DNA of 64,000 nt, from contig DILT01000010.1 of NCBI GenBank assembly GCA_002425185.1, positions 372,001 to 436,000 of the forward strand, given 5' to 3'. The notes beneath the pieces are model-generated. The model saw only the letters and a program-made list of their open reading frames with translations. It did not search any database and was not told where the DNA came from. Shown here in pieces: positions 46,658-56,311 of the stretch. The DNA comes from Flammeovirgaceae bacterium UBA5585 (GTDB taxonomy: Bacteria; Bacteroidota; Bacteroidia; Cytophagales; Cyclobacteriaceae). The position numbers and the translations under genes are program-made. Positions within the stretch are counted from its first letter, which is position 1. Each line of letters starts with the position of its first letter.

Positions 46658-46981
46658 ATGCGATTTTACCTGATTTTTCTTTTCGGAGTATTGAGTTTAA
46701 ACTCCCTGGCGCAGCAGGTTATTCGAGGCAGGTTACTGGATAGCCTGAGGCTTGAGCCTGTAGCCTTTGCCAACCTAATACTGGATGACGGTATTAGTGG
46801 AACAACCACAGGTATTGACGGTTATTATGAACTGCGATTGCCAGCCGGTTATTCGGGTACTATTTTACTCTCGCATGTAAGCTATAAGCGCAGGCATGTA
46901 ACGGTTACGTTTCTTCAGCAAAATGAAGCCATAAAGTTAGTGCCGGGCACTACCATCCTGCAGGAATTTTGTGGCAAGTGA
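46658..46981 (+). CDS. DUF5686 protein, N-terminal part (frameshifted)
   Basis: 107 codons: a signal peptide ending near SLAQQ (residue 20) and a CarboxypepD_reg-like beta-sandwich (VIRGRLLDSLRLEPVAFANLIL to ILLSHVSYKRRHV). The frame stops at 46981 just after ILQEF. The next frame continues with VASENPALRIIREAV, the usual continuation of DUF5686 proteins, so the two frames were one gene of about 810 codons. Removing one T from the run of four at 46967-46970 restores ILQEFVASENPAL. The change is a genuine frameshift or a sequence error. Confidence 0.8.
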   Translation: MRFYLIFLFGVLSLNSLAQQVIRGRLLDSLRLEPVAFANLILDDGISGTTTGIDGYYELRLPAGYSGTILLSHVSYKRRHVTVTFLQQNEAIKLVPGTTILQEFCGK

Positions 46982-49103
46982 AAACCCTGCCTTACGGATT
47001 ATTCGGGAAGCCGTTAAAAACAGGAAACTCCACGATCCGGATAAGCTGGATTCATACATGTATCATTCGTACAATAAGTTTGTGATTAAACCCAGCGAAA
47101 TTGATTCGGCTTACCTGGTAAAACTAAATGGCCTGCGTGTTAAGGCTGATACCACTGCATTAACGAAACCTGAAAAGGAGTTTCTCCAGTTTGATAGTCT
47201 TGCCGAGAAGATGTACTTGTTCATGACCGAATCGGTTACAGAGAAAAAAGTGATCAATCCAAACCGCGACAAAGAAACGCTTCTGGCTTTTCGTGCTTCG
47301 GGTTTTAAGAGTCCGTTGTTCGCTAACGTGGCCACTGATTACCAGCCGTTCTCCTTTTATAAAGATATCATCTCTTTACTGGGTAAAGATTTTTTAAATC
47401 CCATCAGTAAAAATGCTGAAAGCCGGTATGACTTCCATTTAACGGATACCACCTTTTTTAATTCCGATACGGTGTATATTATTCAGTATGAACCAAAGAA
47501 GGGAAAATTAATTAATGGATTAAAAGGAATGGTTTCCATCAGCACGGATGGTTATGCCATAAAAAATGTAATTGCTGCTTCGGCCGATACACTTGCATTA
47601 ACCGGAATATTGATACAACAACAATACAACAAGATTGAAGGTAAGTGGTTCCCCGATCAGCTTAACACCGATATTTATTTATACGATTTAAAGATAGCAG
47701 ACCGCTACATGATGGCCCAGCACCGTAGCTTTATACGCGATGTCAAGATAAATCCGGAATTGAAACGATCGAATTTTGGTGATATAAAAGTTGATTTAAC
47801 CATTCGGCAGCCTGAACGTAATGATGAAATACTAAACTGGTTTCGGAATACACCAATCGACAGCAAGGAATCGAAAACCTACACTACCCTCGATTCGGCT
47901 ATGGCGAAATTGAAATGGATGGATAAATTTTTAAACGCGGCAGCCACCCAGGCCTGGCCGTTGGGTTACCTCGAAGCTGACCTCACAAAGATCGTGCGTG
48001 TGAATGTACATGAAGGTTTGCGTTTGGGTGCCGGTTTATATACCTCACCAGCGTTTTCAAATTGGTTGAGGGTTGGCGGGTATGCAGCGTATGGATTCAA
48101 GGATAGGGAAGTAAAGTATGGTGCCGATGTACGCTTTACCCTGGATGCAAACCGGGATATTTATTTAAATGCATCCTATAGAAATGATATTTATGAAACC
48201 GGCTATTCACATGAAACCGAAAACCAGAATTTACTGGCACCTGCTGATCGCTTTCGCAAATTGCTAAGCTCCCGCTACGATCAGACAGAGGGTTATCGGG
48301 TTGAAGCCGGTGCAATGATATTACCCCGGCTTAATGCACTGATCTACTCAAACCGTACTGAAATTAACCCCACCTACGATTATGCCCTTTTATTTAAAGC
48401 TGAGAACCTGACTACGTTTAATTTATCAGAAGCTGGTATAACATTGCGTTACGCTGGTCGTGAAAACTATACGCGGCTTGCCGGGAAAAAAATATTTCTT
48501 GGAAGGGAATGGCCTTTTCTTTCAATAACCTATTCCCGTACTAATTCATTATTCAGAGCCGATGATTTCGCCTACAACCGGTATGAATGGGTTTCGCGCT
48601 TTCAGGTGAAACACCGACCAAAGGGTATAACACGGTTATCGATCAATGCCGGCATGGTTGATGGCGTTGCGCCTTACGGCCAACTGTACACGGGGCGTGG
48701 TGCACGTGAAGTTACCGGGGCCTATGTGGATGGATTTTTTCAAACGATGGATTTGTATGAATTCACCGCCTCGCAATATGCCGCGGTATTTTTTCACCAT
48801 AATTTCGGCAGTTTTCTGTATGACACCCGGTTCAGTAAACCCGAGCTTGTTTTATATCAGCATGCCGGTGTTGGCTTGTTAAAGAATAAACAGGTTCACA
48901 CGGTTACTGAATTTGAAGTAAATGATTTTCGAAAAGGCTTTTATGAATCAGGCCTTGGTTTGAATAACCTTGTTCGCTGGAAGTATGCCAACGTAGCCTA
49001 CTATGGTTTAGGCGGCAGTTTGTTTTACCGATACGGACCTTATCAGTATGACAGCACCGGCAAAAATCTGGTATTCCGCCTGACCTTCAATATCGTTTTC
49101 TAA
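46971..49103 (+). CDS. DUF5686 outer-membrane protein, C-terminal part (frameshifted)
   Basis: 710 codons open from GTG 46971, which is unlikely to be a true start because it lacks a signal peptide and falls in the middle of the family alignment. The segment ENPALRIIREAVKNRKLHDPDKLDSYMY opens the DUF5686 domain; the rest is a periplasmic domain followed by a large outer-membrane barrel from about residue 340 that ends in YDSTGKNLVFRLTFNIVF with a terminal Phe, as for barrels inserted by BAM. The family is widespread in Bacteroidota with no settled function. Together with 46658-46981 it forms one gene with a single-base frameshift. Confidence 0.85.
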   Translation: MASENPALRIIREAVKNRKLHDPDKLDSYMYHSYNKFVIKPSEIDSAYLVKLNGLRVKADTTALTKPEKEFLQFDSLAEKMYLFMTESVTEKKVINPNRDKETLLAFRASGFKSPLFANVATDYQPFSFYKDIISLLGKDFLNPISKNAESRYDFHLTDTTFFNSDTVYIIQYEPKKGKLINGLKGMVSISTDGYAIKNVIAASADTLALTGILIQQQYNKIEGKWFPDQLNTDIYLYDLKIADRYMMAQHRSFIRDVKINPELKRSNFGDIKVDLTIRQPERNDEILNWFRNTPIDSKESKTYTTLDSAMAKLKWMDKFLNAAATQAWPLGYLEADLTKIVRVNVHEGLRLGAGLYTSPAFSNWLRVGGYAAYGFKDREVKYGADVRFTLDANRDIYLNASYRNDIYETGYSHETENQNLLAPADRFRKLLSSRYDQTEGYRVEAGAMILPRLNALIYSNRTEINPTYDYALLFKAENLTTFNLSEAGITLRYAGRENYTRLAGKKIFLGREWPFLSITYSRTNSLFRADDFAYNRYEWVSRFQVKHRPKGITRLSINAGMVDGVAPYGQLYTGRGAREVTGAYVDGFFQTMDLYEFTASQYAAVFFHHNFGSFLYDTRFSKPELVLYQHAGVGLLKNKQVHTVTEFEVNDFRKGFYESGLGLNNLVRWKYANVAYYGLGGSLFYRYGPYQYDSTGKNLVFRLTFNIVF

Positions 49104-49254
49104 GCCTGGCAGCCGTTTTTCAGGAAATGAGCCTCCGGTTTATCGTAGGTTTACTACAATTCATCTGGTTGGTTCCACAGCCGGGTAACTCCTTTTAGCA
49201 TTGGCGCATCACGGCTTGCACTTTTACCGTGTAGTCAGCAAAAAATAAGGAGTT

Positions 49255-51402
49255 ATGAAAAATGGAATTCTAATAGCGTTAGTGCTTCTTGTTGCGGGTG
49301 CACTTGCCGCCCAGACGAAGATTTCCGGAATGGTTACCGATACTAAGGGTGAGCCAATCCCCGGTGCCAACATTTTACTTCTTAATACTTATGACGGCAC
49401 TACGTCAGGTGCAGATGGTAAGTTTGATTTTCTGACCTCCGAAGAAGTTATACAAGTTCTGGTCGTAAAGTTTATCGGCTATAAAGAGTACAGACAATCC
49501 CTTGATCTGACGGCATCCAAACTTACAGTACATGCAGTTCTTAAAGAAGAAATCAACCAACTCGAAGCGGTAACCATTACTGCCGGAGCTTTTGCGGCCA
49601 GCGATGAATCGCGCAGAACGATTTTCAGGGCGCTGGATATTGCCACTACAGCAGGGGCTACTGCCGATATAGCCGGTGCCTTGAACACATTACCCGGAAC
49701 ACAAAAAGTGGGTGAGAGCGGGCGACTTTTTGTTCGCGGTGGTGATGGCAACGAGGTACGTACGTTTATTGATGGCATGCTGGTGTTGGATGCCTACGGT
49801 CCCGCAGCACCCAACACCCCCTCGCGCGGAAGATTTCTTCCTTTTATGTTTAAAGGAACGAGCTTCAGCACGGGAGGCTATTCGGCCGAATATGGTCAGG
49901 CGCTTTCCTCGGCTTTGGTGCTTGACTCAAAAGATGAGGAACAATCTTCACGCACAGATTTCGGATTGCTATCGGTTGGTGCCGATGTTGCCCACACGCA
50001 GGCGTGGAAAAATGCTTCATGGGCAGGTAAGATCGGCTACACGAATATTCGTCCGTATTTCGGGTTGATCAACCAGGAGGTTGATTGGGAAAAAGCTCCA
50101 GTTTCAATTGAGGGAAGTTCAGCCTACCGGCAACGCGTTGGCAAAAGTGGCATGTTCAAGGTGTATGGGAACTTTAACCATTCCAATTTCTCGCTACATC
50201 ACCACGATATTGATGATCCGGATGTAACCACCCTGATTGACATCAACAATAATTTCCGATACCTCAATGGCTCCTATAAAACATCATTGAATGAAAAGTG
50301 GTCGCTGCGCAGCGGACTTTCCTACACGCTTACGCAGAATGATGTACAACAAGATGATGTAAGGGTAAAGGAATACGATGAAGGCATACACTCTAAGGTG
50401 GTGTTTGATGGTTCATTATCCGATAAAGTGGAAATACGCACCGGAGCAGAAGTAATTAATCGTGATTACCATGCAGCGGTGGACACCTCATCTTTTGTAC
50501 CCGGATTTCATGAAGTTATTCCTGCAGCTTTCGTGGAGGCGGATTTGTACGCCAGCAACAAATTTGTAACCCGTGTTGGCGGTCGTGTAGAGTATAACAA
50601 CTTGTTAAATCAGCTTTCCGTTGATCCACGAATTTCCCTGGCATACAAAACCGGTAAAACCGGACAAGTTTCTTTCGCTTACGGCAAATTCAGGCAATCA
50701 CCAAAAAACGAATGGTTGCGTTGGGATAATCAACTTGCTGCGGAGAAATCTGATCATTACATTTTGAATTACCAGCTAATTGAAAACAGGCGCACCTTCC
50801 GTGTGGAGGGATATTACAAAACTTATTCTCACCTGGTAAAATTTGAAAACGGAAATCCGTTTGTGTTGAACAATGAAGGATCCGGTTATGCACGGGGGGT
50901 TGAGCTGTTTTATCGCGACAATAAAACCATTCGTAATGCAGATTATTGGATCTCGTATTCCTTTCTGGATACCGAACGCGATTACCTGAATACACCGTAT
51001 GCCGTAACGCCTTCGTTTGCTTCAGCGCATAATTTCTCGGTGGTATACAAGCACTTTGTAGCAAAGTTAAAAACGCAATTTGGTGCTACGTATTCTTTTA
51101 CCAGCGGAAGGCCCTATAACAATCCAAACGAAGATAAATTCAACAATGGCCGCACAAAAAGCTACCAGGATTTGAGTGTGAACATCAGCTATTTGCCCAA
51201 ACCTCACCTGATTGTGTACTTCTCGTGCACCAATCTGTTAGGCCGCGATAACATTTTTGGCTTCGAATACAGCACAACACAGAACAACGAAGGGTTTTAC
51301 AACAGCCGTGCGATTCGTCAGCCTGCACCCCGGTTTGTATTCCTGGGTGTATTCATAACCCTATCAAAAGATAAATCTATTAACCAATTACCCAGTCTTT
51401 AA
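49255..51402 (+). CDS. TonB-dependent receptor with CarboxypepD_reg-like domain
   Basis: 715 residues with a signal peptide ending near LAAQ (residue 20). Domains: CarboxypepD_reg-like (about 22-105, ISGMVTDTKGEPIPGANILL), plug (about 110-230, with LNTLPGTQKVGESGRLFVRGGDGNEVRTFIDGM split over conserved motifs) and barrel to the C-terminus. The start is supported by AAGGAG five bases ahead, an unusually clear Shine-Dalgarno sequence for this phylum. No SusD partner follows; instead a TPR-like protein lies 18 bases downstream. The ligand is unknown. Confidence 0.92.
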   Translation: MKNGILIALVLLVAGALAAQTKISGMVTDTKGEPIPGANILLLNTYDGTTSGADGKFDFLTSEEVIQVLVVKFIGYKEYRQSLDLTASKLTVHAVLKEEINQLEAVTITAGAFAASDESRRTIFRALDIATTAGATADIAGALNTLPGTQKVGESGRLFVRGGDGNEVRTFIDGMLVLDAYGPAAPNTPSRGRFLPFMFKGTSFSTGGYSAEYGQALSSALVLDSKDEEQSSRTDFGLLSVGADVAHTQAWKNASWAGKIGYTNIRPYFGLINQEVDWEKAPVSIEGSSAYRQRVGKSGMFKVYGNFNHSNFSLHHHDIDDPDVTTLIDINNNFRYLNGSYKTSLNEKWSLRSGLSYTLTQNDVQQDDVRVKEYDEGIHSKVVFDGSLSDKVEIRTGAEVINRDYHAAVDTSSFVPGFHEVIPAAFVEADLYASNKFVTRVGGRVEYNNLLNQLSVDPRISLAYKTGKTGQVSFAYGKFRQSPKNEWLRWDNQLAAEKSDHYILNYQLIENRRTFRVEGYYKTYSHLVKFENGNPFVLNNEGSGYARGVELFYRDNKTIRNADYWISYSFLDTERDYLNTPYAVTPSFASAHNFSVVYKHFVAKLKTQFGATYSFTSGRPYNNPNEDKFNNGRTKSYQDLSVNISYLPKPHLIVYFSCTNLLGRDNIFGFEYSTTQNNEGFYNSRAIRQPAPRFVFLGVFITLSKDKSINQLPSL

Positions 51403-51420
51403 CAATAATCCTATACAACT

Positions 51421-52068
51421 ATGAAAACAATTAACATCATTCCGCTCGCACTGTTAGTCTTGGCCTTGCTTGCATTCAAATCGGCAGCTAATGATCGCTA
51501 CATCGAATCCATGCAAAAAAATATGCAGTTAGTTTATACTGCCAAAACCATTGATGAACTTCAAATGGCGGTAAATGCTTTTGAACGTATTGGTGAAGCG
51601 GAGAAAAATAAATGGGAACCCTTTTACTATGCCAGCTTCGGTTATGTAATGATGGCAACACGCGAAAAAGAAGCGCAGAAGAAAGATGCTTACCTGGACT
51701 TGTCGCTGAAAGCTCTTGAGAAAGCCAAGGCTATTAACCCTGGTGAATCGGAGATTACAACGATGGAAGGATTTGTGCACATGATGCGAGTTACGGTTGA
51801 CCCGGCTACGCGTGGTCAGCAATATTCCGGTTTGGCCATGCAAACTTTTGGAAAGGCCATTGCCATGAACCCGGAAAACCCGCGGGCGCTAAGCCTGATG
51901 GCCCAAATGCAATACGGCACTGCACAGTTTTTTGGTGCGTCAACGGCCGAAGCCTGTGGAACCTTGAACAAAGCCTTGGAAAAATTTGAGACCTTCAAAT
52001 CGGATAATCCGCTGGCGCCAACCTGGGGTAAGCCAATGGCGGAAGGAATGCGAGCGCAGTGTAAATAG
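51421..52068 (+). CDS. Secreted TPR-like protein
   Basis: 215 residues with a signal peptide (about 1-22, ending AFKSAA). The rest is alpha-helical with two TPR-like units around ALEKAKAINPGESEITTMEG and TFGKAIAMNPENPRALSLMA. A CG and C pair near the end (EACGTLN and AQCK) could form a disulfide. It follows the TonB receptor by 18 bases and is probably cotranscribed and active with it in the periplasm. Confidence 0.8.
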   Translation: MKTINIIPLALLVLALLAFKSAANDRYIESMQKNMQLVYTAKTIDELQMAVNAFERIGEAEKNKWEPFYYASFGYVMMATREKEAQKKDAYLDLSLKALEKAKAINPGESEITTMEGFVHMMRVTVDPATRGQQYSGLAMQTFGKAIAMNPENPRALSLMAQMQYGTAQFFGASTAEACGTLNKALEKFETFKSDNPLAPTWGKPMAEGMRAQCK

Positions 52069-52093
52069 ACCAAAATTTAAGCTACGAGTTTCG

Positions 52094-52146
52094 AGTTTCT
52101 AGCTACAGGCCTCAAGCTTGCGGCTTGTAGCTCACAGCTAGAAACT
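52094..52146. repeat. Long imperfect palindrome, AGTTTCTAGCT family
   Basis: AGTTTCTAGCT (52094-52104) and AGCTAGAAACT (52136-52146) are perfect 11-base arms. Between them CTACAGGCC and GGCTTGTAG-like sequence forms an inner imperfect palindrome around CAAGCTTG. A degenerate relative sharing AAGCnnnnnnCTTGAGGC may lie at about 37935-37958. Confidence 0.7.
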
Positions 52147-52190
52147 AGTAACTTTAAATTCTCCACTCAACCCTAACTACTCAATCCACC

Positions 52191-52862
52191 ATGATTAAAC
52201 TCCTAACCTACACCCACATACTGGCCGGAATCATTTCACTCATCGTTGCGCCCCTGGCTATGGTTGTGCGCAAAGGCGGCAAAGCCCATCGTTTTTGGGG
52301 GAAGATATTCTTTTGGTGCATGACGTGGATTTGCTTTTCAGCGATTATCCTTTCTACTGTAAAGTGGATACCCTTCTTGTTACTGATAGCGGTGTTCAGC
52401 TACTACGCTGTATTTGTCGGGTACCGGTCGCTGTACAGAAAGCAACTGCATCAAGGGAAGGGTGTAACCTGGTACGACTGGATGGTTGGAGTGATTGCAG
52501 GTCTTTTTAATACGGTATTCTTCGTGTGGGGAATCTACCTGGTAGTAAAAGGTCAAGTTTCTGTTGGGTTGTTGGCCTCCGGTTTTGGTTTTGGTGGCAT
52601 GTTGGTGATGTGGTCGGAATTGAAGCGTTACGTTAAACCGCCTCAGGATAAGTTCGATTGGCTCTACAGCCACATGGGCAACATGTTGGGTGGTTTTATT
52701 GCTTCGGTCACGGCTTTCTCAACACAGGTTATGCATTTTATGCCTGGTGTAATGCAATGGATATGGCCCAGTCTTGTGGGGGTGCCACTGATCATTTATT
52801 GGATCCGTACGTACCGGAAGAAACTTGGCACTGGTATGTCGTTCCATGAAGCGTTATCGTAA
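52191..52862 (+). CDS. DUF2306-like membrane protein
   Basis: 223 residues with about six or seven membrane segments. The N-terminal KLLTYTHILAGIISLIVAP and RKGGKAHRFWGKIFFW, with paired His residues (H9 and the HRxxG-type motif), resemble DUF2306 or b-type haem-binding membrane proteins. A further motif is SHMGNMLGGFIASVTAF. The role is not known. It is set between a palindromic repeat and the two-component system, with its own start. Confidence 0.75.
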   Translation: MIKLLTYTHILAGIISLIVAPLAMVVRKGGKAHRFWGKIFFWCMTWICFSAIILSTVKWIPFLLLIAVFSYYAVFVGYRSLYRKQLHQGKGVTWYDWMVGVIAGLFNTVFFVWGIYLVVKGQVSVGLLASGFGFGGMLVMWSELKRYVKPPQDKFDWLYSHMGNMLGGFIASVTAFSTQVMHFMPGVMQWIWPSLVGVPLIIYWIRTYRKKLGTGMSFHEALS

Positions 52863-52919
52863 ATAAAAGGCCTTTCGCGAATAATGCTTTTCTTTACTTA
52901 AATATATTGATCGTTAAGT

Positions 52920-54002
52920 ATGGTTTATGGATTTATTTTCCTGGTAAGCATTGTCTCGGTGATTGTACTGTTTCTTATTCGAAAAGTAAAATCTGAAAAG
53001 CTGAGGGAATACCTTTCAACAGCTATAGTATTGATTGTAGTAGGTTGTATCATGTCGGTTTTTGCCTGCCGTTCGTGCGCACAGGCGTTTGATAAGTTCA
53101 TAAAACTGGCTTCATTTTTTTCAATCTTGTGGATCGCCCTATGGGTAGGGAATGCATTATCGGCCGATTTCTTAAATGAAAAAATTTCATGGACAGTTTA
53201 CCCCGTAAGGCGTTTGTTGGTGGGCTTGGCGGCCACCATACTTTTTACCGTAGTGGCGGTTTATATTATTGTTCAATTTTATCGCCTCGCTCTTGATTAC
53301 CACATACGCGATGTTTCCGAAATGATTTACTCCAGTCTTGTTATTACATTCCTTATTTCCATGTTTATGCATGGCAGGGCCTTTTTAATTAATTGGAAGG
53401 AAACTGCTTTGACGGCTGAGAAGTTAAAGTATGAAAGTATGACAGCCCGGTACGAAAGCCTGAAAAGCCAGGTTAATCCACACTTTTTGTTCAACAGTTT
53501 TAACGCACTCACTAACCTGATCTACGAAGATAAAGACCTCGCGGCCAAATTTGTGAAACAGCTATCAGAAGTGTACCGCTATGTACTTGATACGCGCGAC
53601 CGGGAATTGGTTTCGAAAGAAGAAGAATTGAAATTTCTGGAGTCGTACCTGTTCTTGCAAAAAATCAGGTTTGGTGATAATCTTCGCATTTCCATTGAGC
53701 TCGATCAGGTGAAAACCGATTTTCCACCCCTTGTATTGCAAATGCTTATTGAAAACGCCATTAAACATAATGTTATTTCGAGCGACCAGCCATTGACGGT
53801 ACGCATATTCTTGTCAAATAACTTTATAGTTGTAGAGAATACACTGCAAAAGAAGAAAGTGCTGGCTGAGGAATCTGCAGGAGTTGGCCTTAGCAATATT
53901 CGGTTACGGTATGAGTTCCTCACTAAACAAAAAGTTGAGGTGGAGGAATCAACCGAAAAATTTGTAGTCAGAATTCCAACTATTGTGCGAACACCCACAT
54001 GA
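52920..54002 (+). CDS. LytS-type sensor histidine kinase
   Basis: 360 residues: about five membrane segments (1-22, 37-55, 62-85, 98-122, 135-155), a coiled-coil linker (EKLKYESMTARYESLKSQ), then the His_kinase domain (PF06580 type) with phospho-acceptor His in NPHFLFNSFNAL and an HATPase part with LVLQMLIENAIKHN and GVGLSNIRLR. The Cys pair in FACRSCAQAF near residues 45-50 could sense redox or metals. It overlaps the LytTR regulator by 4 bases (ATGA). Confidence 0.92.
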   Translation: MVYGFIFLVSIVSVIVLFLIRKVKSEKLREYLSTAIVLIVVGCIMSVFACRSCAQAFDKFIKLASFFSILWIALWVGNALSADFLNEKISWTVYPVRRLLVGLAATILFTVVAVYIIVQFYRLALDYHIRDVSEMIYSSLVITFLISMFMHGRAFLINWKETALTAEKLKYESMTARYESLKSQVNPHFLFNSFNALTNLIYEDKDLAAKFVKQLSEVYRYVLDTRDRELVSKEEELKFLESYLFLQKIRFGDNLRISIELDQVKTDFPPLVLQMLIENAIKHNVISSDQPLTVRIFLSNNFIVVENTLQKKKVLAEESAGVGLSNIRLRYEFLTKQKVEVEESTEKFVVRIPTIVRTPT

Positions 54003-54763
54003 AAGTGTTGATTATTGAAGATGAAATGCATGCCGCCAGGCGGTTGGAAAGCCTTATCCGCGAGGTTATTCCGGATGTTGCCGTTGCAGGCACTGCCGAT
54101 TCTGTTAAGAGCTCGGTGAAATGGTTGAATAACCATCCGGCCCCGGACCTGATATTCATGGATATTCAATTGGGCGATGGATTGAGTTTTGAAATCTTTG
54201 AAATGATTGACATCCAATCGCCTGTGATTTTTACCACCGCCTACGATGAGTACGCACTTAAAGCTTTTAAGGTTAATAGTATTGACTATATCCTCAAACC
54301 AGTAGATAAGGCCGAACTTCAGACTGCGATAGCGAAATTTGATAGGCTCACATACAGGCAGCCTGGCTCCGCGCAAAGGATTACGGAGAGTATTAGTAAG
54401 GTAGTGGAACTGCTTTCGCGGAAATATAAAGAGCGGTTTGTAGTTAAAGTAGGGGAGCACTTGCGCACCATTGAAGTAAAAGATGTTGATTACTTTTTCA
54501 GTGCCGATAAGGTAACCTTTTGCCATACACAGGACGGCAGGAACCACATTATCGATTTCACCCTGGATCAGCTTGAAGGTATGGTCGATCCCACTAGGTT
54601 CTTCCGCATTAACAGGAAATATATAGTGGGTGCGGGTGCGATCAAGGATATTGTTAACTATACCAACAGCCGCTTAAAACTGGTTCTTCCGGGGGCAAAA
54701 TCCGAAGACTGCGTAGTAGCAAGGGAAAGGGTACAGGAATTCAGGCAATGGCTTGACCGGTAG
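53999..54763 (+). CDS. LytTR-family response regulator
   Basis: 254 residues. Receiver domain (about 1-120) with acidic EDE, phospho-acceptor Asp in DLIFMDIQLGDG, Thr in IFTTAYDEYA and Lys in YILKPVDK; LytTR DNA-binding domain (about 150-250) with RFVVKVGEHLRTIEVKDVDYFF and FFRINRKYIVG. The overlap with the kinase gene makes a cognate pair certain in all but name. Targets are not visible here. Confidence 0.93.
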   Translation: MKVLIIEDEMHAARRLESLIREVIPDVAVAGTADSVKSSVKWLNNHPAPDLIFMDIQLGDGLSFEIFEMIDIQSPVIFTTAYDEYALKAFKVNSIDYILKPVDKAELQTAIAKFDRLTYRQPGSAQRITESISKVVELLSRKYKERFVVKVGEHLRTIEVKDVDYFFSADKVTFCHTQDGRNHIIDFTLDQLEGMVDPTRFFRINRKYIVGAGAIKDIVNYTNSRLKLVLPGAKSEDCVVARERVQEFRQWLDR

Positions 54764-54771
54764 GCCCGGCT

Positions 54772-55176
54772 CTAGGATTTACCCAGAAGTTTTTTGAGTT
54801 GATCAATATCGCTTTGCTTGATGGGCTTGGTAATGTACTGGATTACATTTTTGTACTGGAAAGCTTGATCCTTATCGTGTTTATTGTTTGAGCTGGTAAG
54901 CACTACAATTTGAGATTTTGCTTTAACAGTTTCGTCCATTTTATCAAAGCTCTCCAGGAAACCAAACCCGTCAATATTGGGCATATTCAGGTCAAGAAAT
55001 ATAATGTCCGGGGCTGGGTTGTTAGTTTTACTTGATAGGGAATCAATGGCCTCCTGCGCTGATTTATAGGCAATTAGGTTATTGGTAAAGCTATAAACCT
55101 CCAGGAATCTTCTTTGTATAAAGAGATCAATTTCGCTGTCATCAATTAAAACTGTCGTATCAACTATTGATTTCAC
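54772..55176 (-). CDS. Stand-alone CheY-like receiver protein
   Basis: 134 residues, receiver domain only: acidic IDDSEID, phospho-acceptor Asp in DIIFLDLNMPN, Ser/Thr in VVLTSSNN and Lys in YITKPIKQ. No output domain. It faces the LytTR regulator tail to tail and is divergent from the lipoprotein gene. It may be the receiver for a distant hybrid kinase or a phosphorelay step. Confidence 0.9.
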   Translation of the reverse strand: MKSIVDTTVLIDDSEIDLFIQRRFLEVYSFTNNLIAYKSAQEAIDSLSSKTNNPAPDIIFLDLNMPNIDGFGFLESFDKMDETVKAKSQIVVLTSSNNKHDKDQAFQYKNVIQYITKPIKQSDIDQLKKLLGKS

Positions 55177-55319
55177 GATTTCTTACCGGTAAAGCCGTTT
55201 ACATAAACTTAACACAAATCATATAGAAAGGCGAAAAAATGCCCCAAAAATTGTTTTTTTTTAGGTTTTATGACAGCAAAAAATGTGTTAAAATTGACCT
55301 TCTAAACCCAACCGAAATT

Positions 55320-56207
55320 ATGAATTCTAAAAACTCCCTTTATTATTTTTTCTGTCTTGCCCTGGTTCTTGGGCTTAGTGCTTGTGGCTCTTCAGGCGAC
55401 AAGAAGAATAATGCCGATGAATTTAAAGAGGCTGAAGAAGGACTTCGTTCAACAATAGAGGATGTTGTTTATAATATACCATCACCTACAGAAATCCCCT
55501 ACCTGATTCAACAAACCGGTGCTGAATTTAATCAGGGTTTATTGAACTCACGCAATAAGGTTGATCAATACACCAATCGCACCGATAAGGCATCGCTAAA
55601 CCTGGGGGTTTATACAGCCGATATTGGCTACCTTACTTCTTATGACAAAACCCAGGAAGCCATTGAGTATTTGAATGCCTGTAAAACCCTGGCCGATTAC
55701 CTGGGTGTTATCGGAACCTTTGACATAGAAATTTTGAAACGGTTTGAGGCGAATATTGCCAACAAAGATTCGCTGGCTAAACTGTTGGATGAATCGATCA
55801 AAGAGACAGAAAAATTCCTGAAAGATGATACCCGTAACAAGCAAGCTGCATTGGTAGTGGCCGGCAGTTTTGTTGAAGGCCTTCATATTTCAACCGGATT
55901 GGTAAACACCTATCCAAAAGACTTACTTCCAACGGATACGCGTAATGTTATTCTCACACCGGTAATTCAGGTAATCCTTAACCAAAAGAAATCCGTTTCT
56001 GAACTCCTGAAAATGCTCTCCGCTATTGAGCAGACTGACCCGGTAAGCGGCATGGTACGCGATTTAAAAGAGCTTGAAGCTGCTTACGAGTCGCTGAATA
56101 TTGAAGAACAGATTAAAAATAACCGTGCGGATATGGTGCTCAGCGATAAGAATCTGGTAACGATATCAGCAGTTGTTGCCAAGATGAGAAAATCCATTGT
56201 GGAGTAA
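55320..56207 (+). CDS. Hypothetical lipoprotein
   Basis: 295 residues from ATG 55320 (an upstream ATG in frame adds 27 residues that break the signal peptide). The lipobox is LGLSAC followed by GSSGDKK. The mature protein is mostly helical (EAEEGLRSTIEDVVYNIPSPTEIPYL, LNLGVYTADIGYL, with several long charged helices). I recognise a family of Bacteroidota periplasmic helical lipoproteins but no function. It ends at a strong terminator. Confidence 0.8.
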   Translation: MNSKNSLYYFFCLALVLGLSACGSSGDKKNNADEFKEAEEGLRSTIEDVVYNIPSPTEIPYLIQQTGAEFNQGLLNSRNKVDQYTNRTDKASLNLGVYTADIGYLTSYDKTQEAIEYLNACKTLADYLGVIGTFDIEILKRFEANIANKDSLAKLLDESIKETEKFLKDDTRNKQAALVVAGSFVEGLHISTGLVNTYPKDLLPTDTRNVILTPVIQVILNQKKSVSELLKMLSAIEQTDPVSGMVRDLKELEAAYESLNIEEQIKNNRADMVLSDKNLVTISAVVAKMRKSIVE

Positions 56208-56226
56208 CAGATTAGTGCAATTGGGA

Positions 56227-56259
56227 AAGGACTGGAACTAAACCAGTCCTTTTTTTTTG
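56227..56259 (+). terminator. Intrinsic terminator after the lipoprotein gene
   Basis: AAGGACTGG (56227-56235) pairs perfectly with CCAGTCCTT (56243-56251) over a 7-base loop and runs into nine or more T residues. Confidence 0.9.
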
Positions 56260-56311
56260 TACCTGCTTCAGGTTCTTTAACTATCTTTAGTGATCTAATC
56301 AGAAAGCACAC

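Noticed and set aside
46971..49103. Independent gene starting at GTG 46971
   Set aside because: It lacks a signal peptide although the protein has an outer-membrane barrel, and joins exactly to the upstream frame when one T is dropped.
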